Origin: Aurantiochytrium sp. KH105
Lineage: Eukaryota; Sar; Bigyra; Thraustochytrida; Thraustochytriidae
DNA length: 64,000 nt
Assembly (NCBI GenBank): GCA_003116975.1
Contig: BGKB01000029.1
Span: 372,001 to 436,000 of the forward strand
Reading direction: 5' to 3'
Both the position numbers and the translations under genes were made by a program. How positions within the stretch are numbered: the first letter of the stretch is position 1; each line of letters opens with the position of its first letter. Shown here in pieces: positions 40,643-49,876 of the stretch. The notes below the pieces were generated by a model. It made no database searches. It was not told the origin of the DNA and saw nothing but the letters and a program-made list of their open reading frames with translations.

Positions 40643-42154
40643 CTAAAAGTCATCCTGCGGCTGCTGTTGTACTTCGCCATTCTGAAAATGATGATTGTCG
40701 CGAAATTCAGAGTAAAGCGTAAAAAGAACGTGCAAAGGCTCGATCATGTTGTTGAAGACTGGAATGTCGAGGATTGCGCAGACGACCCGAGCATAGTCCT
40801 TGAGATCGAGGTCGATATCGGCAGAAGGCAACTTGATTTCCTTCATGAGCTGCTCCACCTGTTCAGGCCACACTTGCATGAGCGACTCAATGTCAGGCAT
40901 TTGCTTGGTATAATGGACCTGGGGAGGTGGTTTGGAGCGGTGGAGGTCTTTGATGGAGTCCATCCAATTTTGGATGGCCTTGGGGTCCTTGTCTGCGTTT
41001 TCGATTGACCTCACGATCATCGGGTTCTTTACGGACTTTTTGCTCATGGCGCGGAGCTGAAGGTCGAGTACCGTCGCATCTGACTGCGTGGCAGACGGCT
41101 CGTCGAGGACCTTGAGACCAAGGTCATCTTGCTCGCGGTCCGGACGCGGGATTTTCACAAAGGCGTCAATATCGCCCACCGCAGGAATATAGTCCGGAAT
41201 AAAGCATCGTAACTTGGTGTCGAGCTCGATGTCGTGCGGCTTGTAGCGGACAATGTACTGGAAAAGCTCCTTGACCTCATTGGAGACATCGAGGTGATCG
41301 TACTCGCGCGGATCGAAACCTTCGAACCCACTGCCTTGGCCGCGCCTGTTTCCCGTAGAGTTGGTCATGCTGCTTTCTTCATCATCGTCGTCATCATCAT
41401 CGTCATCGTCGTCATCGTCTTTTTCGCGGGCAGCCTTGCTACTCGCCGCGAGATGCTTGCTCTGTTCAGCAGCGCGTTGGGCTGCATCACGCATGGACGC
41501 GTCACCAGCCTCAAGCTTGACGCCAACATTTTGTCGTTTACTTGGCGGGTCACGCGATTTCGATTCTTGCGTAGCTCCAGGAATCTCCTCATTGTCGGAA
41601 AGACCACCGTTTCCAAGACCGGGAGACGAAAGTGTGTTCGGAGGGGAGTCGCCAAGCCGATTCGGTTCTTCATCATCGTCGTCTTCGTCTTCGTCCTTGT
41701 GGAGTCCCTTGCCGGCTTTGGCGAGACCAGTAATGTCACGCATTTTGGGTGTTCCCGTGTCTCCGGTGTCGATACTTTCGTCTGAAAAGCTCTCGTCAAG
41801 GTCAACGCGAGCATCGTATGGTTGATTGTCGACTTCGCGCATGTTTAAGGTCGTCCCCTTGTCGTCGTCGAGACCGCCACTGGATCCAGACATGCCGCCG
41901 GCTTTGCGGTGCTGGTGATCCATACTATCAGCAAAGGAAGCGTCAAAGTCCGAGTCGTCATCGTCATCGTCGTCCTCATCGTCGTCGTCAATGTCGTCCA
42001 CGTCATCTTTGCCACGACCGCGGGTATTGCCAAGGGCGTCGCGACCATTGCCGGTTGCATGATCCTCAAAGGAACCGCTGCTTGTGGTGCTACTGCTATC
42101 ATCGGAGGCGTCGTCGTCGTCCTCAAAGCGCGGGGCTTGCTTTGACTCGGCCAT
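40643..42154 (-). CDS. IFT46: Intraflagellar transport protein 46
   Basis: IFT46 is a core IFT-B subunit needed for building cilia and for importing outer dynein arms. The protein has 503 residues from the ATG at 42154. The C-terminal part (about 276-503) is the conserved IFT46 core: FEGFDPREYDHLDVS, ELFQYIVRYKPHDIEL, IPDYIPAVGDIDAFVKIPRP, and PVFNNMIEPLHVLFTLYSEF. The N-terminal half is very acidic and low-complexity with runs of Asp, Glu and Ser, longer than in most relatives. The gene shows that the organism makes a cilium at some stage. It converges with the TPR gene with 287 bases between stops. Confidence 0.94.
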   Translation of the reverse strand: MAESKQAPRFEDDDDASDDSSSTTSSGSFEDHATGNGRDALGNTRGRGKDDVDDIDDDDEDDDDDDDSDFDASFADSMDHQHRKAGGMSGSSGGLDDDKGTTLNMREVDNQPYDARVDLDESFSDESIDTGDTGTPKMRDITGLAKAGKGLHKDEDEDDDDEEPNRLGDSPPNTLSSPGLGNGGLSDNEEIPGATQESKSRDPPSKRQNVGVKLEAGDASMRDAAQRAAEQSKHLAASSKAAREKDDDDDDDDDDDDDEESSMTNSTGNRRGQGSGFEGFDPREYDHLDVSNEVKELFQYIVRYKPHDIELDTKLRCFIPDYIPAVGDIDAFVKIPRPDREQDDLGLKVLDEPSATQSDATVLDLQLRAMSKKSVKNPMIVRSIENADKDPKAIQNWMDSIKDLHRSKPPPQVHYTKQMPDIESLMQVWPEQVEQLMKEIKLPSADIDLDLKDYARVVCAILDIPVFNNMIEPLHVLFTLYSEFRDNHHFQNGEVQQQPQDDF

Positions 42155-42762
42155 GATGTTTTCGACGCGCAACAAGACGCCTGCGCTCTAGCAATTGAGT
42201 ACGCGCAACTAGACGTCTACGTTCCGACGACGGTGTGATGTTGGGGCGACCGCGAGGATGGAAGGGGCTGTCGCGCTGCGGAGAGGTCTGGTCGCCAGGG
42301 CGTGCGCGGCGGAGTCTCTCTCCTGGACCTCTGCCCTCTTTTTTTTTACAGAAACCTTGAAGAATAGGACCGCTACTAACTATAAGACGAGAAGAAGCAC
42401 CGTTATCAAGGCTATAGACTTATTACCATTCAGTTGGTTACTTTTGTCGATTGAGTGATGATTGAATGAATGAGGAACCAACTGTCCACAAGCCTTCGAA
42501 TTAGTACATTGCCTGCTTGTATTTCTTGTGGGTCAACGGTCACAATAAGGTGCATTCGCGCGCGAGCGAGCATTGATTGAGAGCGCTGGGCCGATAAGGA
42601 GGAGGGAGGGCCTGGCTGCGATAAGGGCAAGCAAGCAAGTAAGCATGAAAAGAAGCAAAGTTGAGAGACACTGGGACAAAAGAAAGCGGAATCGCTGGAT
42701 CAAGATTTCTAATAATAAAAGGAGGGAAGAGAATAAGACGAGAAATAAGAAGAGTGCCTAGC
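42155..42762. other. Intergenic between IFT46 and acyl-CoA dehydrogenase
   Basis: It carries the IFT46 promoter and the dehydrogenase 3' flank. It is less GC-rich than the coding sequence beside it. No further gene or strong repeat is seen. Confidence 0.6.
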
Positions 42763-44730
42763 TTATGCACAGAGAATATCAGGCGAGACAGTGAGGTTGG
42801 TGTCTTCGAGAGCAGTCAAGAGCTTGGCCTGGTGTTCTGTCTTGGGAAGCTCATGCTTGAAGAACCACTTTGCAACTACAGACTTGCTTTCGAAAAAGTC
42901 AGAGTCTTCCCGCCCCGCATCACGCGCGCGCACCGCAGCCGCCTCGGTGACAAGGAGACGCCACGCCACGGCAACGTGACCCGCCATATTAAGATATTCA
43001 TGAGAGTTGGCGAGCATGAGATCGGGGTCCTCCACGGAAGCAAGACCTTCAGTCGTCTCTTGAAGACGCTTAATCGCCTCCTTTAAAGAACCCGCACGCT
43101 CAGCGAGACCTTCGTTCCCAAGGTCCCGGCCCAACTTGAGTGCAGCGTCCTGATCCTTGAGCATGGTCTGAACCCAGATCTTGAAGGCGCGGCCCTTTTG
43201 CATATGGACCTTGCGGCCGAGCAAGTCAATGGACTGAATTGCATTCGTGCCCTCATGGATCATGTTGAGGCGATTGTCACGGTAGAGTTGCTCGACGGGG
43301 TAGTCGCGGGTGTAGCCATAGCCTCCGTGGACCTGAATGGCCCACTTGTTGGCCTCGAGCGCCCATTCCGAGGGCCAGCTCTTGATGATTGGGGTGAGGA
43401 TATCGAGGAGAAGCGCCTTGTCCTCTGCCTCTTGGGAAGAAAGGTGCGAAGGATCGTGCAGTTCGTCCACGAGCAGGGATCCATACAGGCAGAGCGAGAT
43501 GGATCCCTCGGAGTATGCCTTTTGGGCCAAAAGCATGCGGCGCACGTCGGAATGCTGGATAATTGGGACCTGGTCTGCCGAAGGATCCTTGCCCTTGACA
43601 GGACGACCCTGACGCCGTTCGAGCGCGTACGAGAGAGACGCGGCGAAACCCGCATATCCAAGCGCCGAAGCGCAAAGGCCGATCGTCACGCGAGCTTCAT
43701 TCATCATGAGGAACATGGTCGCGAGGCCGCGACCCTCCTCGCCAACGAGCTCGCCGATGGATTCTTTTTCCTCGCCGTAATTGAGGACAGTGTTGGTGAT
43801 GCCACGCCAACCCATTTTCTTGTTGAGGCCAGCGAGCTCGATGCCATTCTTTTCGCCAAGCGAACCATCATCGTTGATGCGATACTTGGGTACGATAAAG
43901 AGGGAAATTCCCTTGACGCCGGGTTCGGTGCGGTCGGGATACTTGGGATCGCTGACCTTGGCCAGGACCATATGCACGATGTTTTCGGAGAGCGGGTGCT
44001 CGCCACCCGAAATCCACATTTTGGTGCCCTTGATAGACCAGGTTCCATCTTCGCGAGGAAATGCTTTGCAGGTGATGTCACCGAGACTTGATCCGGCCTG
44101 AGGCTCGCTAAGGTTCATGGTGCCGTAGTACCGTCCTTCGATCATGGGAACAAGGTACTTTTGCTTTTGCTCCTCGCTGCCTACAGCGTTGAGCATGTTG
44201 CCGGCGGCGATGGTCAAGAAGGGAAAGGTGGTCGTGCCCACGTTGGCTGCGTAGAGCGGCAGCAAGAGAGCGTTGGTGACAACGGTAGGGAGCTGCATGC
44301 CGCCTCTTTCGTAGTCGGCATGGGCGCCAAAGAGACCTGCGTTGCGGAAGGCCTCGAGCGCCGGCTTGACGCCATCGTTGATTTCTACCTCTCCTCCGGC
44401 GACGAACTTGGGTTCTTGGAGGTCATTCTGACGATTGTGCGGCGCGAAGTCATTCTCTGCAATCTTGAGCGAGGTCGCGAGAGCATCTTCGAAGATTTCG
44501 CGAGAGGCATCGCCGTAGCGAGCGCTCTTGTTGAAAAGGTTCTCTTCCACGTTGAGGACGTCAAAGAGCTGGAACTTGAGGTTTTTCTCGTCTCCGTACA
44601 AATTGATGGCCGAAGAGGATGCCAGTCTCTGTTGTTGCGCGCGTGCGATTCGCGCGCTCGTTCTGGGCGACTGCGATGTCAGAAGGCCCGCTGCCGACGC
44701 CACGCCTCGAGTCTGTCGTCCGAAGAGCAT
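42763..44730 (-). CDS. Extended acyl-CoA dehydrogenase (DmdC/FadE5-like), mitochondrial
   Basis: This FAD-dependent enzyme oxidises acyl-CoA thioesters to enoyl-CoA. It has 655 residues against about 400 for classical members; the extra length fits the large bacterial-type subfamily with an added C-terminal helical domain (about 510-640). Visible motifs: MNLSEPQAGSSLG near 204 (FAD and substrate binding), GGEHPLSENIVHMVLAK, GGYGYTRDYPVEQLYRD, and IHEGTNAIQSIDLLGRK near 491, whose Glu is the likely catalytic base. The start MLFGRQTRGVASAAGLL with RLASS soon after is a good mitochondrial presequence. The longer frame upstream begins at a non-ATG codon. The substrate is unknown; 3-methylmercaptopropionyl-CoA is one possibility. 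Confidence 0.92.
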   Translation of the reverse strand: MLFGRQTRGVASAAGLLTSQSPRTSARIARAQQQRLASSSAINLYGDEKNLKFQLFDVLNVEENLFNKSARYGDASREIFEDALATSLKIAENDFAPHNRQNDLQEPKFVAGGEVEINDGVKPALEAFRNAGLFGAHADYERGGMQLPTVVTNALLLPLYAANVGTTTFPFLTIAAGNMLNAVGSEEQKQKYLVPMIEGRYYGTMNLSEPQAGSSLGDITCKAFPREDGTWSIKGTKMWISGGEHPLSENIVHMVLAKVSDPKYPDRTEPGVKGISLFIVPKYRINDDGSLGEKNGIELAGLNKKMGWRGITNTVLNYGEEKESIGELVGEEGRGLATMFLMMNEARVTIGLCASALGYAGFAASLSYALERRQGRPVKGKDPSADQVPIIQHSDVRRMLLAQKAYSEGSISLCLYGSLLVDELHDPSHLSSQEAEDKALLLDILTPIIKSWPSEWALEANKWAIQVHGGYGYTRDYPVEQLYRDNRLNMIHEGTNAIQSIDLLGRKVHMQKGRAFKIWVQTMLKDQDAALKLGRDLGNEGLAERAGSLKEAIKRLQETTEGLASVEDPDLMLANSHEYLNMAGHVAVAWRLLVTEAAAVRARDAGREDSDFFESKSVVAKWFFKHELPKTEHQAKLLTALEDTNLTVSPDILCA

Positions 44731-45472
44731 CTTTCCCGGTCCTGATCCCCCTCCCCTGTTCTTATTTCTTCTTCCGGGCTGTGCCTCTGATCCACCAGCC
44801 ACCTTTTTTCTTGGACTTTGTTGCCAAAGCTAGACTCTGGCTGGCTGCCTTGCCGGCCGCTCGGCCCAATAGCGTGGACCTGCGCGGGTGGGTCACGAAT
44901 AGGTTTTACCGCACGTGTCCGAGCTCGACGTGTCCTCCCACTCCGCCCCTGGCCGAGGAGGACCTTCCCCTCCAGGCGTCTCGCCGAAGCCCTTCTGTGA
45001 CGACCTCGACCTCGGCCTCCTTCCTTCCCGCAAGCCACGCAGGCAAGGCCGTACCACCCGGAGTGCAATCTGCTGGCTGGCGTGAAAGCGGCTTGCGCAA
45101 GCTCTCGCGCCCCAAGGTCTCGCAGCACCCCCGCCTCGATCGGACTCAGGCATCCCCGCGCGCACCCCGCCCCGCCTCGGTTTCGCACACCCTGCGTTGC
45201 GCGGTCCTCAACGCCTTCCTGCACAACCCTTTTCCCCCCCTCCGACGCGAACGAGAGCCGGTGTTCCGCCTTGGTTCCACGTCGGTGCCAGTTCCGTTCC
45301 GCGCAATGCAGCAAGCGGGGGCAGAGGGTTCCGCGTTGGTTCCGCGGGCGCCGAGGCGGCTGCAGGACGGAGAGTGCGGATGCGGGTGGGAGCGAGGAAG
45401 GTTCCGCGGCGGGAACAGGGAAGGCTTCGCGAAGGCTTCGGTGTTCGCCGGGGCCAGGAGGGGGGCGGGACG
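44731..45472. other. Divergent promoter region, dehydrogenase and NBR1-like gene
   Basis: It is GC-rich with no separate gene seen. The open frame of the NBR1-like gene runs back to about 45197 but only from a non-ATG codon, and an in-frame ATG at 45380 has a weak context, so this is treated as promoter and 5' UTR. Confidence 0.55.
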
Positions 45473-47647
45473 ATGGATGCCGGGCGCGGCGGCGGCGGCA
45501 GACCCGCAATGTATCTCCCAGGATCCCAGGAACTGGTCGAGATCGTGAAGCGCGCGGAGAAGCAGGAGACGTCGGAGACGGAGGCTGTTGAGAAGGAGAT
45601 CGAGGAGGAGCAGGAGAGCGAGCAGGAGAAGATGAGCAAGGCCCAGAAGGGGAGAACGTGGATGGTGGAGGTGAACGATGAGGTGGTGTGGTCGTTCTGC
45701 GAGGTGGATGATCGCATGAGCGTGCAAGTGCTCAAGGCAAAGGTGATGCGGGCCATGGGAGACGAGGCCAAGGTCCCGGACGCGCTGGCCATCCGGACCG
45801 GACTCAGCGCGCTGACGACGGTGGAGAGTGACGAGGGCCTCCGGGCCACGATTGCTAACCTGCCCGACTACACGGTGGTGGTGCCCGTCTTTGACGCGGC
45901 TGTTGAGCCGAAGGTGGCGAATACTGCGTTCGATTCTGCCGTCAAGGCGGAGGACGACGCCGAAGTCGTGAGCAAGAGCGTCGCTGCCAAGGTCGTTGCT
46001 GATGACCTTGACGAGAACATGACCGACGACGAGGACGAGGACATGATGGACGATGATGACGAGGACGACGGCTCGGACGATCAGCGTGCCGAGGACTTCA
46101 TCGCGGCCATTGCGGCCGAGGATGATGCGCCCAAGGTCGACGACAGCGTTGCCAAGTTCGCCTCACTCTTCCCGGACGAGACCACCAAGGTCAGCTTTCT
46201 GCTCTTTGCGGTCAATGGAAAGACGCGTCGGCTTTCGAAGCGCGGCATTGATACCAAGTCCGCCAAGCCTCTCAAGCTTGAGGATGCCCTCAAGTATGAA
46301 GACATTCTCCTCGGTAGCATGTCTCCCGATGAGATTGCTCTCGTGCTTTGCACCTTTCGCATTAAGCCCTGGAAGCTTCGCCGTGTCGGCCTCGGCCGTC
46401 TCGGATTTGCTATGAAGGAGGTCAAGATGCGGCGCAAGTACATGCGTCGCTTTGGCGAAGGCCCCCCTCCTCCCCCGCATGGCTTTGGTCATCGCCACCA
46501 CCACCATCACCACCATCGCGGCGGTCCTGGTGGCCATCATCGTGGTGGCTTCGGCGGCCCTCACCACGGCGGCCCTCACCATGGTGGCCCCCACCATGAC
46601 GGCCCCCATCACGGTGGCCCTCACCACGGTGGCCCCGGACGCCCGGGCATGCACTTTCCCGGTGAAGGCATGCCGTGGATGGGCCCTGGGGGCCCTCAAG
46701 GTCCCTTTGGTGGCCCTCAAGGTCCCTTTGGTGGCCCTCAAGGTCCCTTTGGTGGCCCTCAAGGTCCCTTTGGTGGTCCTGGAGGTCCCTTTGGTGGACC
46801 TCATGGTCACAAGGGAAAGGGCCGCTTCGGAGGTGGTCGTCATGGAGGCCCTTGGGGCGGCCCCGGCTCGTGGGGTGGCCGCGGCCATCACCACCACTCT
46901 GGTGGCCCTCCTCCCCCACCTCCTCCTCCCCCGGCAGGACCTTTTGGCGCCAAGCCCGATGCTTCTGAGGGTGATGCGAAGCCCTCGCACGACGCCGATG
47001 CTGGAGTGCCTGAATCCTTTGGCGGGTGGGGATGGGGTGGCCCGTGGGCTCATCATGGTGGTCCCCCCCATCATCATTATCATCATCACCACCCCCACCA
47101 CCATCGTCATGGACCTCCTGGAGGTCGCGGCCGCGGTCGTGGCGGACGTCACCGTTGCCGTGGCCGTGGCAACCACCCCGGACAGGCCAAAAAGATGGCC
47201 CGCTTCGTCGCGCACAGGTCGGTGCCCGACGGTGCCAAGATGGTCCCGCTGACCATTTTCGGCAAGAAGTGGCGCGTGCGCAACGACGCCGCCGATGCCT
47301 GGCCCTCTGCTGCCAGCATTGTGACGATCGGCGGTGATGATCTCACCACGGATGCCACCAAGGCGCCCCGCGTTGGTCCCCTCGCTCCCGGCGAAGAGAC
47401 TGTAGTGGAGATCTCACCTCTTCGTGCCCCGGAACAAGCTGGGCTCTACAAGTCTTTCTTCCGCCTCGAGGGAGACTCTGGCCGCTTTGGTCAGCGTCTT
47501 TGGTGCGAGATTCTCGTTCCGGAGGGTGCTGAAGAGGGCGCCGACGATGGAAAGCACTCTGATGCCTCTCGCGATAGCCAGCAATGGCTCGAGATTTCTG
47601 CCAAGGACGCTTCGGCTCCGGAGCAGAGTGCTGACGCGAAGCAGTGA
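45473..47647 (+). CDS. NBR1-type Ig-like domain protein with His/Gly-rich centre
   Basis: The protein has 724 residues from the ATG at 45473 (A at -3, G at +4). A PB1- or ubiquitin-like region is possible at about 61-140 (LKAKVMRAMG then ESDEGLRATIANL). An acidic stretch follows at about 177-205. A conserved-looking segment lies at 226-323. Residues 330-575 are low complexity: HRHHHHHHHR, repeated GGPHHGG, five copies of the type PQGPFGG, and poly-Pro. The C-terminal domain (about 576-686) matches the NBR1 Ig-like/FW domain: SVPDGAKMVPLTIFGKKWRV with a later YKSFFRLE and FGQRLWCEILV. NBR1 proteins are selective autophagy receptors. No ZZ finger or UBA domain is visible, so the role may differ. 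Confidence 0.82.
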   Translation: MDAGRGGGGRPAMYLPGSQELVEIVKRAEKQETSETEAVEKEIEEEQESEQEKMSKAQKGRTWMVEVNDEVVWSFCEVDDRMSVQVLKAKVMRAMGDEAKVPDALAIRTGLSALTTVESDEGLRATIANLPDYTVVVPVFDAAVEPKVANTAFDSAVKAEDDAEVVSKSVAAKVVADDLDENMTDDEDEDMMDDDDEDDGSDDQRAEDFIAAIAAEDDAPKVDDSVAKFASLFPDETTKVSFLLFAVNGKTRRLSKRGIDTKSAKPLKLEDALKYEDILLGSMSPDEIALVLCTFRIKPWKLRRVGLGRLGFAMKEVKMRRKYMRRFGEGPPPPPHGFGHRHHHHHHHRGGPGGHHRGGFGGPHHGGPHHGGPHHDGPHHGGPHHGGPGRPGMHFPGEGMPWMGPGGPQGPFGGPQGPFGGPQGPFGGPQGPFGGPGGPFGGPHGHKGKGRFGGGRHGGPWGGPGSWGGRGHHHHSGGPPPPPPPPPAGPFGAKPDASEGDAKPSHDADAGVPESFGGWGWGGPWAHHGGPPHHHYHHHHPHHHRHGPPGGRGRGRGGRHRCRGRGNHPGQAKKMARFVAHRSVPDGAKMVPLTIFGKKWRVRNDAADAWPSAASIVTIGGDDLTTDATKAPRVGPLAPGEETVVEISPLRAPEQAGLYKSFFRLEGDSGRFGQRLWCEILVPEGAEEGADDGKHSDASRDSQQWLEISAKDASAPEQSADAKQ
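46681..46800. repeat. In-frame 21-bp tandem repeat (PQGPFGG units)
   Basis: Five to six units of about 21 bases (GGCCCTCAAGGTCCCTTTGG type) run inside the NBR1-like coding sequence. The units are nearly identical at DNA level, so they spread recently by slippage or unequal exchange. Confidence 0.9.
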
Positions 47648-48102
47648 GCAATGGACCGAGGGCTTTTCATCTCATTCCATCCCATCCCATTTACGCTTTT
47701 GATTCTTCAAGCAAAAGCTCCAGACGTGGAGGCGGGCTTACGTAACCGCCGCAGACCACGCTCCTTGCATTTCATCTCATAAATCCAGTTAACGATGTCC
47801 ATCCCGTGCCTTACTTTTTCTGATCTTTCTTTTTCCCCGCTTTGCGCGCTTCTCGAAGGCTAGTGCGATTTGTACCGGTGGGGTCGCGCGCGGTGTGTCT
47901 TCACTCTTTCGTCATAAAATCCGGGCAAATTTGCGCGCGCGCGCCAATAGCGTACAGCATCAATCAATCATGTTCTCAAGATAAGTGACATTGCTGAAAA
48001 TTCTTGTTTAGTTGCTTCATTCGCAATCCTGATCCTGCCCTGATGGGAACGAAAAGGAGATCTTATTATAATCTCGTTCCTATTTTTGGCGAGAAGCCCA
48101 TT
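47648..48102. other. Convergent 3' region
   Basis: It lies between the stops of the NBR1-like gene and the secreted-protein gene. A GC dinucleotide run near 47930-47945 is the only notable element. Confidence 0.6.
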
Positions 48103-48705
48103 TTACTTGTAGTTGAAGCAAAGGTATGGCTGGTATGTATCGAGACCAGTCCACTTCTTCGTCCCGCATTTATCGCAGTTCCAACCCCCGCTCCAGCAAA
48201 ATTTGCATGTGTAAGACCAATGCTCATAGACAGCAATTCCACCGGTAAGATCTCCAACATCGTAGCTGTACTTTTTGCCTCTGAGAATCAGCTTCTTTAA
48301 GTCTTTCACACCAAGTTCAGACAAATCTTTGCCAATTATTTTGCCCAGGGTAACGAAGGGGCCCGGAGGTCCGAAAATGAATGGTGTTGCCGCGATGTTG
48401 TACTGGGCATGAATTAGATGCTTGCCCCAGACAACAACGTCGCACTTGTCCTCAATCTTGGCCTTGACAGAATTGATGTTGTTCAGTAGGCCGCGTCCAT
48501 CATCGACCGAATCGATGGCCCGAAGACGGCGGTCGGCGTCGGGGTCGACCTCTTCCACATCTTCCGGAAAGTAAGAGAACACGCCAGGACGCACCTCTGT
48601 CGGAAGAGCAATCTCCGTGGAGTTATCGCCGATGGTGACGTTGTCGCTTGCGTTGGTCGAGAGAACCAAAACAGCCAGCACAACCCCAAAAAACTTGACC
48701 ATCAT
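48103..48705 (-). CDS. Small secreted Cys-rich protein of unknown family
   Basis: The protein has 200 residues and starts with a clear signal peptide (MMVKFFGVVLAVLVLSTNAS), with cleavage likely near residue 20. N-glycosylation sequons NVT and NST follow at once. A dibasic DRRL in an acidic context near residue 58 could be a processing site. The C-terminal third has CKFC, CDKC and a final Cys within an aromatic-rich stretch, which suggests disulfides or a metal site. I do not recognise the family. The codon frame is intact and the start is well supported by the signal peptide. Confidence 0.75.
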   Translation of the reverse strand: MMVKFFGVVLAVLVLSTNASDNVTIGDNSTEIALPTEVRPGVFSYFPEDVEEVDPDADRRLRAIDSVDDGRGLLNNINSVKAKIEDKCDVVVWGKHLIHAQYNIAATPFIFGPPGPFVTLGKIIGKDLSELGVKDLKKLILRGKKYSYDVGDLTGGIAVYEHWSYTCKFCWSGGWNCDKCGTKKWTGLDTYQPYLCFNYK

Positions 48706-48821
48706 AATGATTGCTAGTCAACTCGTTGGATCACGATATGCTTTGAAGGTTTGTTTGGGATCTTGGAGGTTTGTTGGGTTCGGGATTTGCCGACGTAAAG
48801 TTTTGGCCGAACTGCTTGGAC

Positions 48822-48955
48822 ATGACAAACGACCTCAGTCATGCACTCTTTGCTTCCTTACTTTCTGCTTTGCGTGGGATCTGGAAGCAACGCGTCTCGA
48901 GCCATCCGCTCTTTACCACGGGACAGGCTCCAAAATGGAAAAGAATTTACGAACA
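48822..48955 (+). repeat. Direct repeat, copy 1
   Basis: It matches 49728-49875 at an offset of about 906 bases, by eye at roughly 85% identity. Shared blocks include TTGCTTCCTTACTTTCT and AGCAACGCGTCTCGAGC. It lies about 115 bases upstream of the secreted-protein start. Confidence 0.85.
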
Positions 48956-49727
48956 AGCTCTCCGCTCTCTGGACATTTGCACCATGGAATCATGTTGACG
49001 ACCACAAGAACCGGATGGCTGATTCTCGGGAAGGGAGAAGAAAAGAAAAGCTGAAAGGAGGGATTGTTTTCTTCATGTTTCCGCGAAAGCCTCGAAATTT
49101 CTGCCCCGCTGGCCCTGTCCATCTTATTGCGCAAAGGTCCACGCGAACAAGGCCCCCCCCCTCCCCCCCCCACCCGCGCCGCCACTGAGGGGGACGGATA
49201 CCCCCGGCTTGAAAGGAGAACATGATCGAAGCCAGCGCATGGCACGGGATCTCGCTTACCCTATCCATGCAGATGCAGACGGAAGGGACGCTTGCAGTGC
49301 ACAAGGGAGATAATCTATGGCGTGGGTACTCGCACATGGACCGTCTTCTTACGGACCCTAGCTTGGAGTTTCGCATCTTCGTGAGGACCATCGTTGGCAC
49401 AGAGACTTTCGCTTCAATAACGTCTGCCACAACATTTAGCGTGGCGAGAACGCGTCAAGGGAGATAAAATTTTACTACCAAGTTTTCAGCGAAAGATTGA
49501 TTCCGAGAGGCTCTTCTAATAGTAACCCCTCAAAGGAAGGTACACGTAATCGTTGCAACCTGAGGAGAGAGTATTGGATGCATTCGGTACACGGAACTTT
49601 GCGAAAAGTCAGCTGCGGATACAAAGTCAAACGAATGCAAGGGGTACGCGGAGGATGCGAAGGGAAAAGAAAGCGAACGTGGACCAAAGAAATGCAGGGA
49701 ACCTTCGATGCGCATTGCAACGTGGAA

Positions 49728-49875
49728 TGACAAGCGAACTCAGTCATGCACCCATTGCTTCCTTACTTTCTCCTTTGCGTGGCATCTGCAAGCAACGCGT
49801 CTCGAGCTATCCGCTCTTTACCGTGGTACAGATATACGGGACAGGCTCCAAATAAAGAAAGAACGTACACGAATC
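49728..49875 (+). repeat. Direct repeat, copy 2
   Basis: This is the second copy of the repeat at 48822-48955, with about 13 extra bases near its right end. It abuts the stop codon of the C1/C2-like gene and contains an AATAAA at 49851-49856 on the plus strand. Confidence 0.85.
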
Positions 49876-49876
49876 C

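Larger units (their letters stand above)
48706..49876. other. Intergenic with a pair of direct repeats
   Basis: It is the upstream region of the secreted-protein gene and the 3' flank of the C1/C2-like gene. Two direct repeats of about 130-150 bases (next entries) bracket about 770 bases. The bracketed part has a C-rich run near 49155-49172 and an 81-codon frame at 49222-49467 with no recognisable features. Confidence 0.6.

Noticed and set aside
48822-49875. Direct repeats read as terminal repeats of a retroelement
   Set aside because: The bracketed 770 bases hold no element-like coding sequence, and no target-site duplication or terminal inverted bases can be seen.
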